A stretch of 42,149 nt of DNA. It comes from a virus. The position numbers and the translations under genes are program-made. The DNA lies in the IMG/VR virus record IMGVR_UViG_3300009405_000008, positions 1 through 42,149 of that record. One strand, given 5' to 3'. The stretch's first letter is position 1. Every line of letters starts with the position of its first letter. The notes beneath the pieces were generated by a model that was not told the origin of the DNA, made no database searches, and was given only the letters and a program-made list of their open reading frames with translations. Below, in pieces: positions 27,154 to 33,112 of the stretch.

Positions 27154-27570
27154 CTACGCCAACAGTCTTACGATGAGTTCGATCCAAACGCCGTCACCTG
27201 CCGCGCCTCCCGTGGTGGTTGCGACTATGTCGCCTGTGCCGCCGGAACTGCCTGGATCTGTGTGCAAGGCTTTAGCTGCGTCTGAGTCGAAGTTTTCCAT
27301 CTTGTCGATGACGCATCCTGGAGGACACACCAGTATGAGATCGTCTGCTGTGTGTTCCCACTCAAGGAGCAATGTGACTCCGCCTGCAGCTATTTTGTAT
27401 GCGATGATTTCCGACGAGGTTGGCGCGTTTACGCCGTCGTAGGTCAACGCAGACAAGTCTACGATGGCTTGGTCCGCTAGGTCGGAGGCATCCGCTACTC
27501 CGCCATACCTCACGTGGAGGATTGGACTGTTGGTTTCTTGGTACGTCACACTGTCGAGGGCCCAAGACAT
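27154..27570 (-). CDS. Small beta-rich protein, first gene of the late operon
   Basis: The 138-residue product has hydrophobic beta strands (PILHVRYGGVAD, IAYKIAAGGVTLLLEWEH, LILVCPPGCVIDKM) and a Gly/Thr-rich C-terminus. GGAAGGT precedes ATG 27570 at the right distance. It leads the leftward operon, directly followed by DNA-packaging genes. It resembles small virion structural proteins, but no family is clear. Confidence 0.65.
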   Translation of the reverse strand: MSWALDSVTYQETNSPILHVRYGGVADASDLADQAIVDLSALTYDGVNAPTSSEIIAYKIAAGGVTLLLEWEHTADDLILVCPPGCVIDKMENFDSDAAKALHTDPGSSGGTGDIVATTTGGAAGDGVWIELIVRLLA

Positions 27571-28100
27571 AGATACCTTCCAGAAATTGGTTTTAGTTGG
27601 ACGTGGGCGTATGTCACTGTCACACAGTCCTGAGGGGGAACCGGGTGTATCCCTACGTGGTAGATCGTCGTACCAAACGCTAAGTCGTGTAAAAACAACA
27701 CTTTACGTCAAGGTGACAACCTGGCACACACTACGTCGTACCTGGAGACAATTTGGCAGCTACGACGAAGTATCAAGTGTGTACAACGTCGTACCGTTCA
27801 ATGTTGAACGATTTTTGCTGTGTGCTAACGTCTTGATTGTAAACAAGTTACGGCAAATTGGCGTAAGTGTGTGTTTTTACTGAAGTTACATCCTGGGTGA
27901 CAAAATGGCATACGAGGTGCAAAATTTCCATATTTCTCAGAATTGAGACCCTTGTCTCATTGTTGCGAAACTACGATATATCGTAACAAGTATACCTTTG
28001 TTCACCAAATGGAAAAAACTTACACGCCTACACAAAAAAACTTGACACACAGCGAGCTATACCATATATTACTTGTAACCTCAAACAAGGAGAGTACAAC
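27571..28100. promoter_or_regulatory. Divergent control region between late operon and rightward gene
   Basis: No gene is visible in these 530 bases. The contents are three direct copies of CGTCGTACC (27666-27674, 27734-27742, 27787-27795); an inverted CGTTCA-ATGT-TGAACG at 27795-27810; TGAGAC-CCTT-GTCTCA at 27944-27959; a perfect 14-bp palindrome TACGATATATCGTA at 27972-27985; and a rightward sigma-70 promoter at 28042. I could not identify a good sigma-70 promoter toward the late operon, so the three repeats may mark sites for a phage-encoded activator of it. Confidence 0.6.
28042..28070 (+). promoter_or_regulatory. Sigma-70-type promoter
   Basis: TTGACA (28042-28047), a 17-base spacer and TATATT (28065-28070) match the consensus closely. 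It lies about 30 bases before the start codon at 28101, with AAGGAG in between. Confidence 0.8.
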
Positions 28101-28412
28101 ATGGCAGCCACCAGACCAGAGCACGAGCGCAAACGGGAACAGTTCAATCGAGAGTGCGACGCAACAGCGAAAGCACATCAACAAGGAATGAACGATATGA
28201 AAACTGCTCGAACATACGCAGCCAGCCCAAGCAGCACAAGCACACGAAAGAATCGTATACGCAAGGACGCACAAGACTTGATCGCGATCAACAACCAGTT
28301 CGCTGATTATGTATTAGGAACAGTCTGGAGCGGTGGCAGCACAAGCTGGAACGACCCACGTAGCTCTACGTTGTTTGCAGTGACCATCAAAGACGGTAAG
28401 ATTATACCGTAA
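28101..28412 (+). CDS. Small charged protein with own promoter and terminator
   Basis: No family recognised. The 103-residue product has a basic, hydrophilic, probably helical N-terminal half (RPEHERKREQFNRECDATAKAHQQG), a Ser/Thr-rich linker and a C-terminal part containing WSGGSTSWNDPRSSTLFAVTIKDGKIIP. This short C-terminal segment could be a KTSC-type or similar beta-barrel piece but the match is weak. It is a stand-alone unit: a near-consensus promoter at 28042, AAGGAG before the ATG and an intrinsic terminator at 28430. Such self-contained small genes at the edge of early regions are often host-takeover proteins. Confidence 0.7.
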   Translation: MAATRPEHERKREQFNRECDATAKAHQQGMNDMKTARTYAASPSSTSTRKNRIRKDAQDLIAINNQFADYVLGTVWSGGSTSWNDPRSSTLFAVTIKDGKIIP

Positions 28413-28429
28413 CATACGATCATAAGAGC

Positions 28430-28466
28430 AAAAAATCCCTTGTCTATGTTAGATGAGGGATTTTTT
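28430..28466 (+). terminator. Intrinsic terminator
   Basis: AAAAAATCCCT (28430-28440) pairs with AGGGATTTTTT (28456-28466), and TCT/AGA with wobble pairs extend the stem inward. The six T's provide the U-tract for the rightward transcript; the six A's make it usable from the other side as well. Confidence 0.85.
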
Positions 28467-28599
28467 GTGTTCAATCAAAAACTATGAACAGCTGTGATAT
28501 ATTATTCATTTAGTGCATTTTACGTATTCAAGCTGTGCATAAAAAGCAGACACACCTCAAGCAAGTTAGCACACAACAACAAGCACACAGCGAGCAAGC

Positions 28600-28693
28600 G
28601 CGCCAAACACAGCTTCAAGGGCCGTCAACGGTTCCAGGGCCTATCTATAGCTCCAAAGGCCCAAAGGCCCAAATAGGGCCGTTCCAGCCCGCC
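28600..28693. repeat. GGCC-rich short repeat cluster
   Basis: Repeated GGCC cores appear within about 80 bases, including AAAGGCCCAAAGGCCCAAA and two related GGGCC...GGTTCCAG/GTTCCAG pieces. No gene is evident. It lies just after the stop of the 101-residue leftward gene, so it might form the 3' end of that transcript. Confidence 0.45.
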
Positions 28694-28999
28694 TCAAGCC
28701 AGATCCGCATTTTCCCCATCCCCAAATTTCAACTTCCCACCCTCGAACCAAACCTGGCACCAAGGAGCCCAATTTACGACACGCCACTCTTTACCACGTA
28801 AATGTTCTAACCGCAGTCGTGTGCGCTCGTAAACGAGCCTATACTGGTTGCGTCCCTTGCCCTTGTACAATCGGCCTATACGGTCACTTGTCCACCCTCG
28901 CGCAATTGCCCACGCCCACACACTCGAACGCACAAACGCACAGTCTATACGCCGCTTTCGTGTATGGCCGATTGTAACACGCTTGTGTTTGTGTGGCAT
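28694..28999 (-). CDS. Small basic protein, paralogue of the next gene
   Basis: The 101-residue product is rich in Arg, Lys and Trp. Its central and C-terminal part shares a pattern with the 80-residue protein at 29099: V.AWA.A.GW..DR.G.L, then RL....R.RLE, then W and finally GGKLKFG. Small phage proteins with a GW..DR.G motif are common but uncharacterised. The ribosome binding site is weak, and an inverted GTTCAAC...GTTGAAC pair brackets the start. It has an added basic N-terminus (MPHKHKRVTIGHTRKRR), perhaps for nucleic acid binding. Confidence 0.6.
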   Translation of the reverse strand: MPHKHKRVTIGHTRKRRIDCAFVRSSVWAWAIARGWTSDRIGRLYKGKGRNQYRLVYERTRLRLEHLRGKEWRVVNWAPWCQVWFEGGKLKFGDGENADLA

Positions 29000-29098
29000 G
29001 GTTCAACGTCCATTTTCTTAATGTTGAACAATTGTGCGTAGACAAAAATAAACGACGCAACCTACACGCCGTTTACAATGCGAGTTGACAGTTCCGTA

Positions 29099-29341
29099 CT
29101 ACCCTATTTTAAGTTTGCCATCTACTATAGAAAGTTGTTTCCACGCACAACTTGCCACGCGTACCCATCCTGCGCTTGTTTTTAATTCTAAACGTACATT
29201 GCGTACACCAAATTTTAGCCTTTTTGTCTCTTGTATGGTGGTCTTTTTCAGGTGTCCCCATCTATCTTGTTTCCACCCATTAGCTTTCCCCCATGCAACT
29301 ACATTTTCTTTGATTAGATGCACAGATAGTTTATGGTTCAT
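29099..29341 (-). CDS. Small basic protein, GW..DR.G family
   Basis: The 80-residue product carries the same core as its neighbour at 28694 (VVAWGKANGWKQDRWGHLKK, RLKFGVRNVRLEL, WVRVASCAWKQLSIVDGKLKIG). CGGAG precedes ATG 29341. It follows the terminator of the 151-residue gene by under 50 bases, so it depends on read-through or on an unseen promoter. It is probably a small DNA/RNA-binding or host-directed protein; the function is unknown. Confidence 0.65.
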   Translation of the reverse strand: MNHKLSVHLIKENVVAWGKANGWKQDRWGHLKKTTIQETKRLKFGVRNVRLELKTSAGWVRVASCAWKQLSIVDGKLKIG

Positions 29342-29387
29342 TGTTCGCTCCGTTTGTTGTGTGTGTGTGTGCGTTGTTATTCGTTGT

Positions 29388-29427
29388 TAAAAAATTGCCC
29401 CGCTTCAATAGGTGCAAGCGGGGCAAT
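29388..29427 (-). terminator. Intrinsic terminator of the leftward cassette
   Basis: ATTGCCCCGCTT (29394-29405) and AAGCGGGGCAAT (29416-29427) form a 12-bp GC-rich stem with a ten-base loop. Read leftward, six T's follow the stem. It ends the 151-residue gene. Confidence 0.92.
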
Positions 29428-29445
29428 CGTGTAACAGGTGCGAAC

Positions 29446-29901
29446 CTACAAACCCAACTTTGCGCGCATCTCCGCCGTGTACTTTTCGGAGTACTCCGCG
29501 TTTTCTGGGTCGTTTCGCATGGCGTTGAATGTGTCCATAGCGCCAGCGTTGAACGCCTTTTCGAGCGTCCTCTTCCACGAGCCATAACCGGGACCAGATC
29601 CGCCACGAGCGGGGTCAATCGACAAGAACACGAGCGCGTTGTATCCCTTTGCTAAGCGTGTAGCAGCGTCCGGTACCGCCCCAACATCGACATTTAACGT
29701 CGCGCAAGCCTCACGCACATCAGCGTCAATTTCAGCACGCAGCTCTTCGGTCACGTCAACGCCGTCTGCAATCTCAACCCAAGGACTCTCGAAGTCGAGC
29801 AACGCTTTGCCCGACTTGTCTGTACGTCCGACATACGGCCTCGCGCTGATAGTGTGCGTCGCCTTTTCGATCAACGTCTGCATTTCGGCTTTCTTCGCCA
29901 T
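29446..29901 (-). CDS. Hypothetical 151-residue protein with consensus promoter
   Basis: No family recognised. The product starts MAKKAEMQTLIEKATHTIS, contains an acidic helix (DVTEELRAEIDADVREACATL) and ends in a helical segment (WKRTLEKAFNAGAMDTFNAM...EYSEKYTAEMRAKLGL). It is soluble and acidic, with no signal peptide. Codon use is more GC-rich than the surrounding AT-rich region, and it is bracketed by a perfect consensus promoter (29971) and a strong terminator (29388), so high early expression is likely. A host-interaction role is a guess. Confidence 0.75.
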   Translation of the reverse strand: MAKKAEMQTLIEKATHTISARPYVGRTDKSGKALLDFESPWVEIADGVDVTEELRAEIDADVREACATLNVDVGAVPDAATRLAKGYNALVFLSIDPARGGSGPGYGSWKRTLEKAFNAGAMDTFNAMRNDPENAEYSEKYTAEMRAKLGL

Positions 29902-29970
29902 CTTGTGCCAACCTTTCGTTGTGGTACGTTTTTGCGGTTCGCCGTGTGCGTCCCGCTATTGGTACTTTAA

Positions 29971-29999
29971 ATTATACAAAAGTTTTTCTGCTATGTCAA
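29971..29999 (-). promoter_or_regulatory. Consensus sigma-70 promoter P1
   Basis: Read leftward this is TTGACA, 17 bases, TATAAT, an exact consensus. It stands before the 151-residue gene. About 20 bases upstream are shared with P2 (ATAATC.TGTTGTAG), as is CTTTTGTAT.ATT across the -10. Confidence 0.92.
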
Positions 30000-30013
30000 C
30001 TTCTACAACATGA

Positions 30014-30178
30014 TTATTTTGCAATTTCTTCGCATATCTTTTTTGCCGTGTTCAATTCCTGTTTACATTCATACAGCATTTCAAGCAATTTAGAGTTTTT
30101 TGACATTCTCGCGTATTGTTCCACATCCTCAATAGATCGTTCCAAGCGGTCAACGTGACGCAGCGACATTTTACTCAT
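30014..30178 (-). CDS. Small 54-residue helical protein
   Basis: This frame starts at ATG 30178 behind AAAGGA and ends at TAA 30014, just before P1. The product is hydrophilic and helical (MSKMSLRHVDRLERSIEDVE to ELNTAKKICEEIAK), with a probable coiled coil. It has its own near-consensus promoter P2, whose surroundings match P1. It looks real although short; no family is recognised. Confidence 0.7.
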   Translation of the reverse strand: MSKMSLRHVDRLERSIEDVEQYARMSKNSKLLEMLYECKQELNTAKKICEEIAK

Positions 30179-30218
30179 TGCGTTTCCTTTCGTTGTAGTT
30201 CGTTATGGGTTACTTACA

Positions 30219-30247
30219 ATCATACAAAAGTATTTATATTGTGTCAA
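30219..30247 (-). promoter_or_regulatory. Near-consensus sigma-70 promoter P2
   Basis: Read leftward this is TTGACA, 17 bases, TATGAT, before the 54-residue gene. Shared upstream and -10 flanks with P1 point to duplication of the promoter module. The two leaders also share ACNACAACGAAAGG at the ribosome binding site. Confidence 0.88.
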
Positions 30248-30916
30248 CCCCTACAACACGATTATTTTCATATACAGCAAAAAAACTTACACAAGCTCGC
30301 TTGCCTATACAATTATATTACACTTCATTTTCGACGCACAAACGTGATCGCCCGCAACCCATTGTAAAACTTGGACTTAGCGTATGAGCCGTTTAAATGT
30401 GTGCGTCAAACCCCCTCTAAGAAACATAAAAACGTGAACAGTAAATCATAACTCGTTTAAAAACAACAACTTAAAACTCTTCAACTTTTCATTGCTGCTG
30501 CGGGCGAGCCTGTGGAGCAGGTCCAGGGCAAAGAAGTGTAGTATATAATACATATATGTATATATATATGCTTAAACCCCCCTGCGCGCCTACTCACACC
30601 TACACCCCCGCATGAATTGTTAATAGTTGCACAGTTTTTAACTCGAATAAAAACAACAACTTACATTTTTTAACTGTTCATGTTAGCCGTGTTTTTTGTT
30701 TCCTACACTGAATAGCCCACGCCAAGTTGTTGTTTTTCAACAACTTATGAAGAATCACGACCTAACCCGTGTATTTACAACAACTTAACCTCAAACGCCA
30801 AAAAGCAATTTCACAGAAAATCCCTTGCATACAATAAACCCAATAAAAACAACAACTTACAAAGAAACAAACCTAAAGCCAACAAATACAACAACTTAAG
30901 GTGCAATCACCTTTTA

Positions 30917-31017
30917 ACTCTTCACGAAACCCGCTCCAAAATCCAATAGTTTAACATTGAACCTTTCGACATTGAGACAAACAACTTTTCGTGAAGAGTT
31001 TCAATTTCGTGAAGAGT
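30917..31017. repeat. TTTCGTGAAGAGT repeats next to a -10 box
   Basis: Direct copies lie at 30987-30999 and 31005-31017, 18 bases apart; an inverted copy lies at 30917-30929. The last copy ends 19 bases before TATAAT (31036-31041). No -35 exists at 17 bases from that -10 (TTGACA at 31021 is only nine bases away), so these repeats may be activator or operator sites overlapping the -35 area of the main rightward early promoter. Confidence 0.6.
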
Positions 31018-31214
31018 AATTTGACAAGCCCGGTATATAATGAACGCATAGCAATAGATGTGCCAAGCGCGCAAAAGCGCAAAGGAAAATTTTTCCCCTC
31101 TGCGACACCTTTGTCTCACCCATCGCCTAACTTATTGCCCACCAACAACTTACAACCCGGAAATCTTTTCCCTTGCCTATTTACCCCTCAATAGTTACCT
31201 TTAACTATAAGAAA

Positions 31215-31293
31215 AACAACAACTTAGCACACACATTGCCCTGCACAATTCCGAATCGTTCGGAAAATGTTTCTTGTGTGCTAAGTTGTTGTT
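31215..31293. repeat. 19-bp inverted repeat with nested palindrome
   Basis: AACAACAACTTAGCACACA (31215-31233) and its exact complement (31275-31293) flank 41 bases that hold TTCCGAA-TCG-TTCGGAA (31249-31265). It is the end of the CAACAACTT array and stands 44 bases before the first rightward start codon. Confidence 0.85.
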
Positions 31294-31337
31294 CAAACTT
31301 GAACGTCCACAATTCACCACAAACAACGGAGCACACA

Positions 31338-31559
31338 ATGCCAACATCCCGCACACAGCAACTAATCGACCACGCAATTTCCGACACACCGCGCATCGTA
31401 CTCCAATTTCACCATCAAGACCAGTTTAACAACTACTACACAATTGAATATAACACACTTTCACGAGAGGAGACCGAATTGTACCTAAACGCACACGCCA
31501 GAAAATTCTACTTCGGATGGCATCGCCGACACGGCTACACCGCAATGCACAAGGACTAA
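31338..31559 (+). CDS. Hypothetical 73-residue early protein
   Basis: First gene of the rightward early operon. ATG 31338 follows CGGAG at good spacing. The product (MPTSRTQQLIDHAISDTPRIVLQFHHQDQ..., ending WHRRHGYTAMHKD) is polar and rich in His, Tyr and Thr. No family recognised. The frame is open further upstream, but that part covers the inverted repeat and is not likely coding. Confidence 0.65.
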   Translation: MPTSRTQQLIDHAISDTPRIVLQFHHQDQFNNYYTIEYNTLSREETELYLNAHARKFYFGWHRRHGYTAMHKD

Positions 31560-31578
31560 AACCTGGAGTGAATGAAAA

Positions 31579-31797
31579 ATGGACTCATTGGATAGACTTA
31601 TCGCACGTGACCTCAACGAAACATTACGCGACCTCGACGAAACCTTGTCCAAAGCAACAACCGTACTCGAAGATGACTCCGGCATGGTTGCAGATGAACT
31701 GGTTGCAATCTCCGACCGACTGGAGACAACCGAAAGCGAATTAAACACCCTCACCGGACTTGTCGAATCCATCGTTGCACTCCTAACCAATGAATAA
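31579..31797 (+). CDS. Small coiled-coil protein
   Basis: The 72-residue acidic product is almost wholly helix with heptad spacing of Leu/Ile/Val (LDRLIARDLNETLRDLDETL, LVAISDRLETTESELNTLTGLVESIVALL). It probably forms a coiled-coil dimer. GGAG lies ten bases before ATG 31579. Function unknown. Confidence 0.65.
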   Translation: MDSLDRLIARDLNETLRDLDETLSKATTVLEDDSGMVADELVAISDRLETTESELNTLTGLVESIVALLTNE

Positions 31798-31808
31798 ACG
31801 AGGAAAAA

Positions 31809-32033
31809 ATGAACCGAATACATGATATTGAAACAGACACACATGGAATAGACAGCATTTCAATAGATCTCGAACAAATTGTATACATTGCCTACTTACC
31901 CAACCAAACAAAAGCCGAGATACACACAAACGGAAGTTCAACAATATTTCTCGACTCACACGATGTAATGCACATTGAACAGCTTTGGCTCGAATATCAC
32001 AATGCACACAACGCGGAGATGTTCAGAAAATGA
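31809..32033 (+). CDS. Hypothetical 74-residue early protein
   Basis: The product (MNRIHDIETDTHGIDSISID..., ending EYHNAHNAEMFRK) has alternating beta strands (IVYIAYLPNQTKAEIHTNGSSTIFLDS) and a C-terminal helix. Small phage proteins with an I.Y....K..I...G....L pattern are common and uncharacterised. ACGAGGA precedes the ATG. Its stop overlaps the next start as ATGA inside a TGTTCA-GAAAA-TGAACA hairpin. Confidence 0.6.
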   Translation: MNRIHDIETDTHGIDSISIDLEQIVYIAYLPNQTKAEIHTNGSSTIFLDSHDVMHIEQLWLEYHNAHNAEMFRK

Positions 32034-32036
32034 ACA
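32020..32036 (+). promoter_or_regulatory. Start-codon hairpin, copy C
   Basis: TGTTCA-GAAAA-TGAACA contains the stop of the upstream gene and the start codon (32030-32032) of the next. The SD-like GGAG lies just before the stem. The bases are also constrained by coding in both genes. Confidence 0.65.
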
Positions 32037-32233
32037 ACCCAAAACGCACACAACGAACCCGTACACGAACATTCAACCTACGAATCAACGAAGACGGCGT
32101 CCTATGCACCGTTGACGAACTCATAGGTCTACGCGCAAACATAGACCGCGCACTGAGCCAATCCACCCGCAAAGAATATTCGTTGTCCACAACACACAAC
32201 AACGTAGTTGCAATACAGGAGCTCGCGCTATGA
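32030..32233 (+). CDS. Hypothetical 67-residue basic protein
   Basis: Product starts MNNPKRTQRTRTRTFNLRIN, strongly basic, followed by an acidic helix (TVDELIGLRANIDRALSQS). ATGA overlaps with both upstream and downstream genes show tight translational coupling. The frame extends upstream to 31985 but the overlap start is more natural. No family recognised. Confidence 0.6.
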   Translation: MNNPKRTQRTRTRTFNLRINEDGVLCTVDELIGLRANIDRALSQSTRKEYSLSTTHNNVVAIQELAL

Positions 32234-32661
32234 ACGTCGACAATCTTGAACTCACCACCAAACTCGACACCTCAACGCCAAAGACCAAACGCATCGCAAT
32301 TGAATACCTCCACGGCAAACAACGCGAGATCGCAGACCTAATCCTCCACCTACAAGACGAACTCGACAAAGAAACTGGCCCACGATACGAAGTCGGCGAA
32401 CGAGTCAAGTTCACCTACGACAAAACCCTAAACAAACTCGGTCGTGTACTCGACGTACGATTCGCCCACGGATGGGAGTATCGACTCGAATACAAAGGAC
32501 TAAACGCAAAGCGAGCTTTATCGCACGCCTGGTTCCGCGAGGACGAAATTTGGCTCTCACTCGGAATACCCCGCGAACCAACGAAGGCACGCAAATCCCG
32601 TGAAACCGCCGAACAACGTCGCACCCGACAACTTCGAATCCTGGAGGCGTTTACAGCATGA
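32230..32661 (+). CDS. Hypothetical 143-residue protein with small beta domain
   Basis: The product has an N-terminal helical part (RIAIEYLHGKQREIADLILHLQDELDKE), then a segment like a small SH3/KOW-type barrel (YEVGERVKFTYDKTLNKLGRVLDVRFAHGWEYRLEY...FREDEIWL), and a basic C-terminus. The barrel-like motif suggests RNA/DNA or protein binding, but this is pattern-based only. ATGA overlaps connect it to both neighbours. Confidence 0.6.
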   Translation: MNVDNLELTTKLDTSTPKTKRIAIEYLHGKQREIADLILHLQDELDKETGPRYEVGERVKFTYDKTLNKLGRVLDVRFAHGWEYRLEYKGLNAKRALSHAWFREDEIWLSLGIPREPTKARKSRETAEQRRTRQLRILEAFTA

Positions 32662-32726
32662 ACACAGGAGGACTATTTCTCCCAAGCCCGTACTGGGCTA
32701 AACTGAAACAAAAGGAGACACACACC

Positions 32727-32927
32727 ATGCCCGATCCGCCCACTCGAAAGCTTCGCACAAGTGTCGACCTCGACAGCGACACCCACGCCAAGTTTATCCG
32801 CGCTGTCGAACGACGTGGCTCCACACGCGGCCTACGCGCTCACGTACTACGCACCCTCGTCGAAGTGTTCCTACTCACAGAACAAGGTTCCTACAACGAA
32901 GCCAACAACCTGTTACGGCGCATATGA
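32727..32927 (+). CDS. Ribbon-helix-helix-like small protein
   Basis: The 66-residue product has a basic N-terminal strand (RKLRTSVDLDSDTHAKFIRAV) followed by two helices, as in CopG/Arc-type repressors. AAAGGAG lies ten bases upstream of ATG 32727, which I prefer; an earlier in-frame ATG at 32658 overlaps the preceding stop and would add 23 residues. A phage regulator role is likely if the fold is right. It could bind any of the repeat families in this window. Confidence 0.55.
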   Translation: MPDPPTRKLRTSVDLDSDTHAKFIRAVERRGSTRGLRAHVLRTLVEVFLLTEQGSYNEANNLLRRI

Positions 32928-33112
32928 CACCAATTACTTTACACCCACCTGAAACACGCGCACGCCGTATCCTACGATACACCACCAACCTGATGTTCCT
33001 TTGTGCCGGAGTTGTCGCGGTATACCTCGTATTCACTCACGCACCGCGTATCTACTACAACTGGGCCATCAAACCATACGTAATTGAAACCATAGAGGAG
33101 TACACTCAGTGA
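32924..33112 (+). CDS. Small single-pass membrane protein
   Basis: The 62-residue product has a basic N-terminal part (ETRARRILRYTTN), one hydrophobic segment at about residues 22-40 (LMFLCAGVVAVYLVFTHA) and a polar C-terminus. Positive charges before the segment suggest an N-in orientation. ATGA overlap upstream and GTGA overlap downstream place it firmly in the operon, directly before a glycosyltransferase. Confidence 0.65.
   Translation: MTPITLHPPETRARRILRYTTNLMFLCAGVVAVYLVFTHAPRIYYNWAIKPYVIETIEEYTQ

Larger units (their letters stand above)
30462..31293. repeat. Iteron-like array, consensus AACAACAACTTA
   Basis: Exact copies: 30462, 30652, 30848, 31215 and, inverted, 31282. One mismatch: 30776, 30887, 31141 and, inverted, 30723. 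Two mismatches: 30736. All ten contain CAACAACTT. The inverted and direct copies at 30723-30747 form a hairpin with nine-base arms. Spacing is irregular, with no spacers of constant length, so this is not a CRISPR. Confidence 0.88.
30248..31337. other. Gene-free AT-rich region with repeats, candidate replication origin
   Basis: No convincing gene is present in these roughly 1,090 bases between leftward and rightward early units. The region contains ten sites with core CAACAACTT, an alternating AT block at 30540-30572 (runs of TATATA), three copies of a TTTCGTGAAGAGT element, a TATAAT at 31036-31041 and a 19-bp inverted repeat at 31215-31293. Iteron-like repeats beside an AT-rich block at a change of transcription direction are what a phage origin looks like. 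A cluster of regulator sites is the alternative. The short proline-rich frame at 30991-31194 is not convincing as a gene. Confidence 0.6.

Noticed and set aside
28534-28542. TGTGCATAA as a DnaA box
   Set aside because: A single match to a nine-base degenerate motif is expected by chance in 42 kb.
31021-31041. TTGACA...TATAAT as a standard sigma-70 promoter
   Set aside because: The spacer is only nine bases; the two boxes cannot work together. The -10 alone is kept as part of an activator-type candidate.
30991-31194. 67-codon + strand frame in the origin-like region
   Set aside because: No ribosome site, low-complexity Pro/Ser/Asn product, and it runs through repeat elements.
30462-31293. 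Repeat array as CRISPR
   Set aside because: Units are only about 12 bases, occur in both orientations and have irregular spacing; no cas genes apart from a Cas4-like nuclease of the common phage type.
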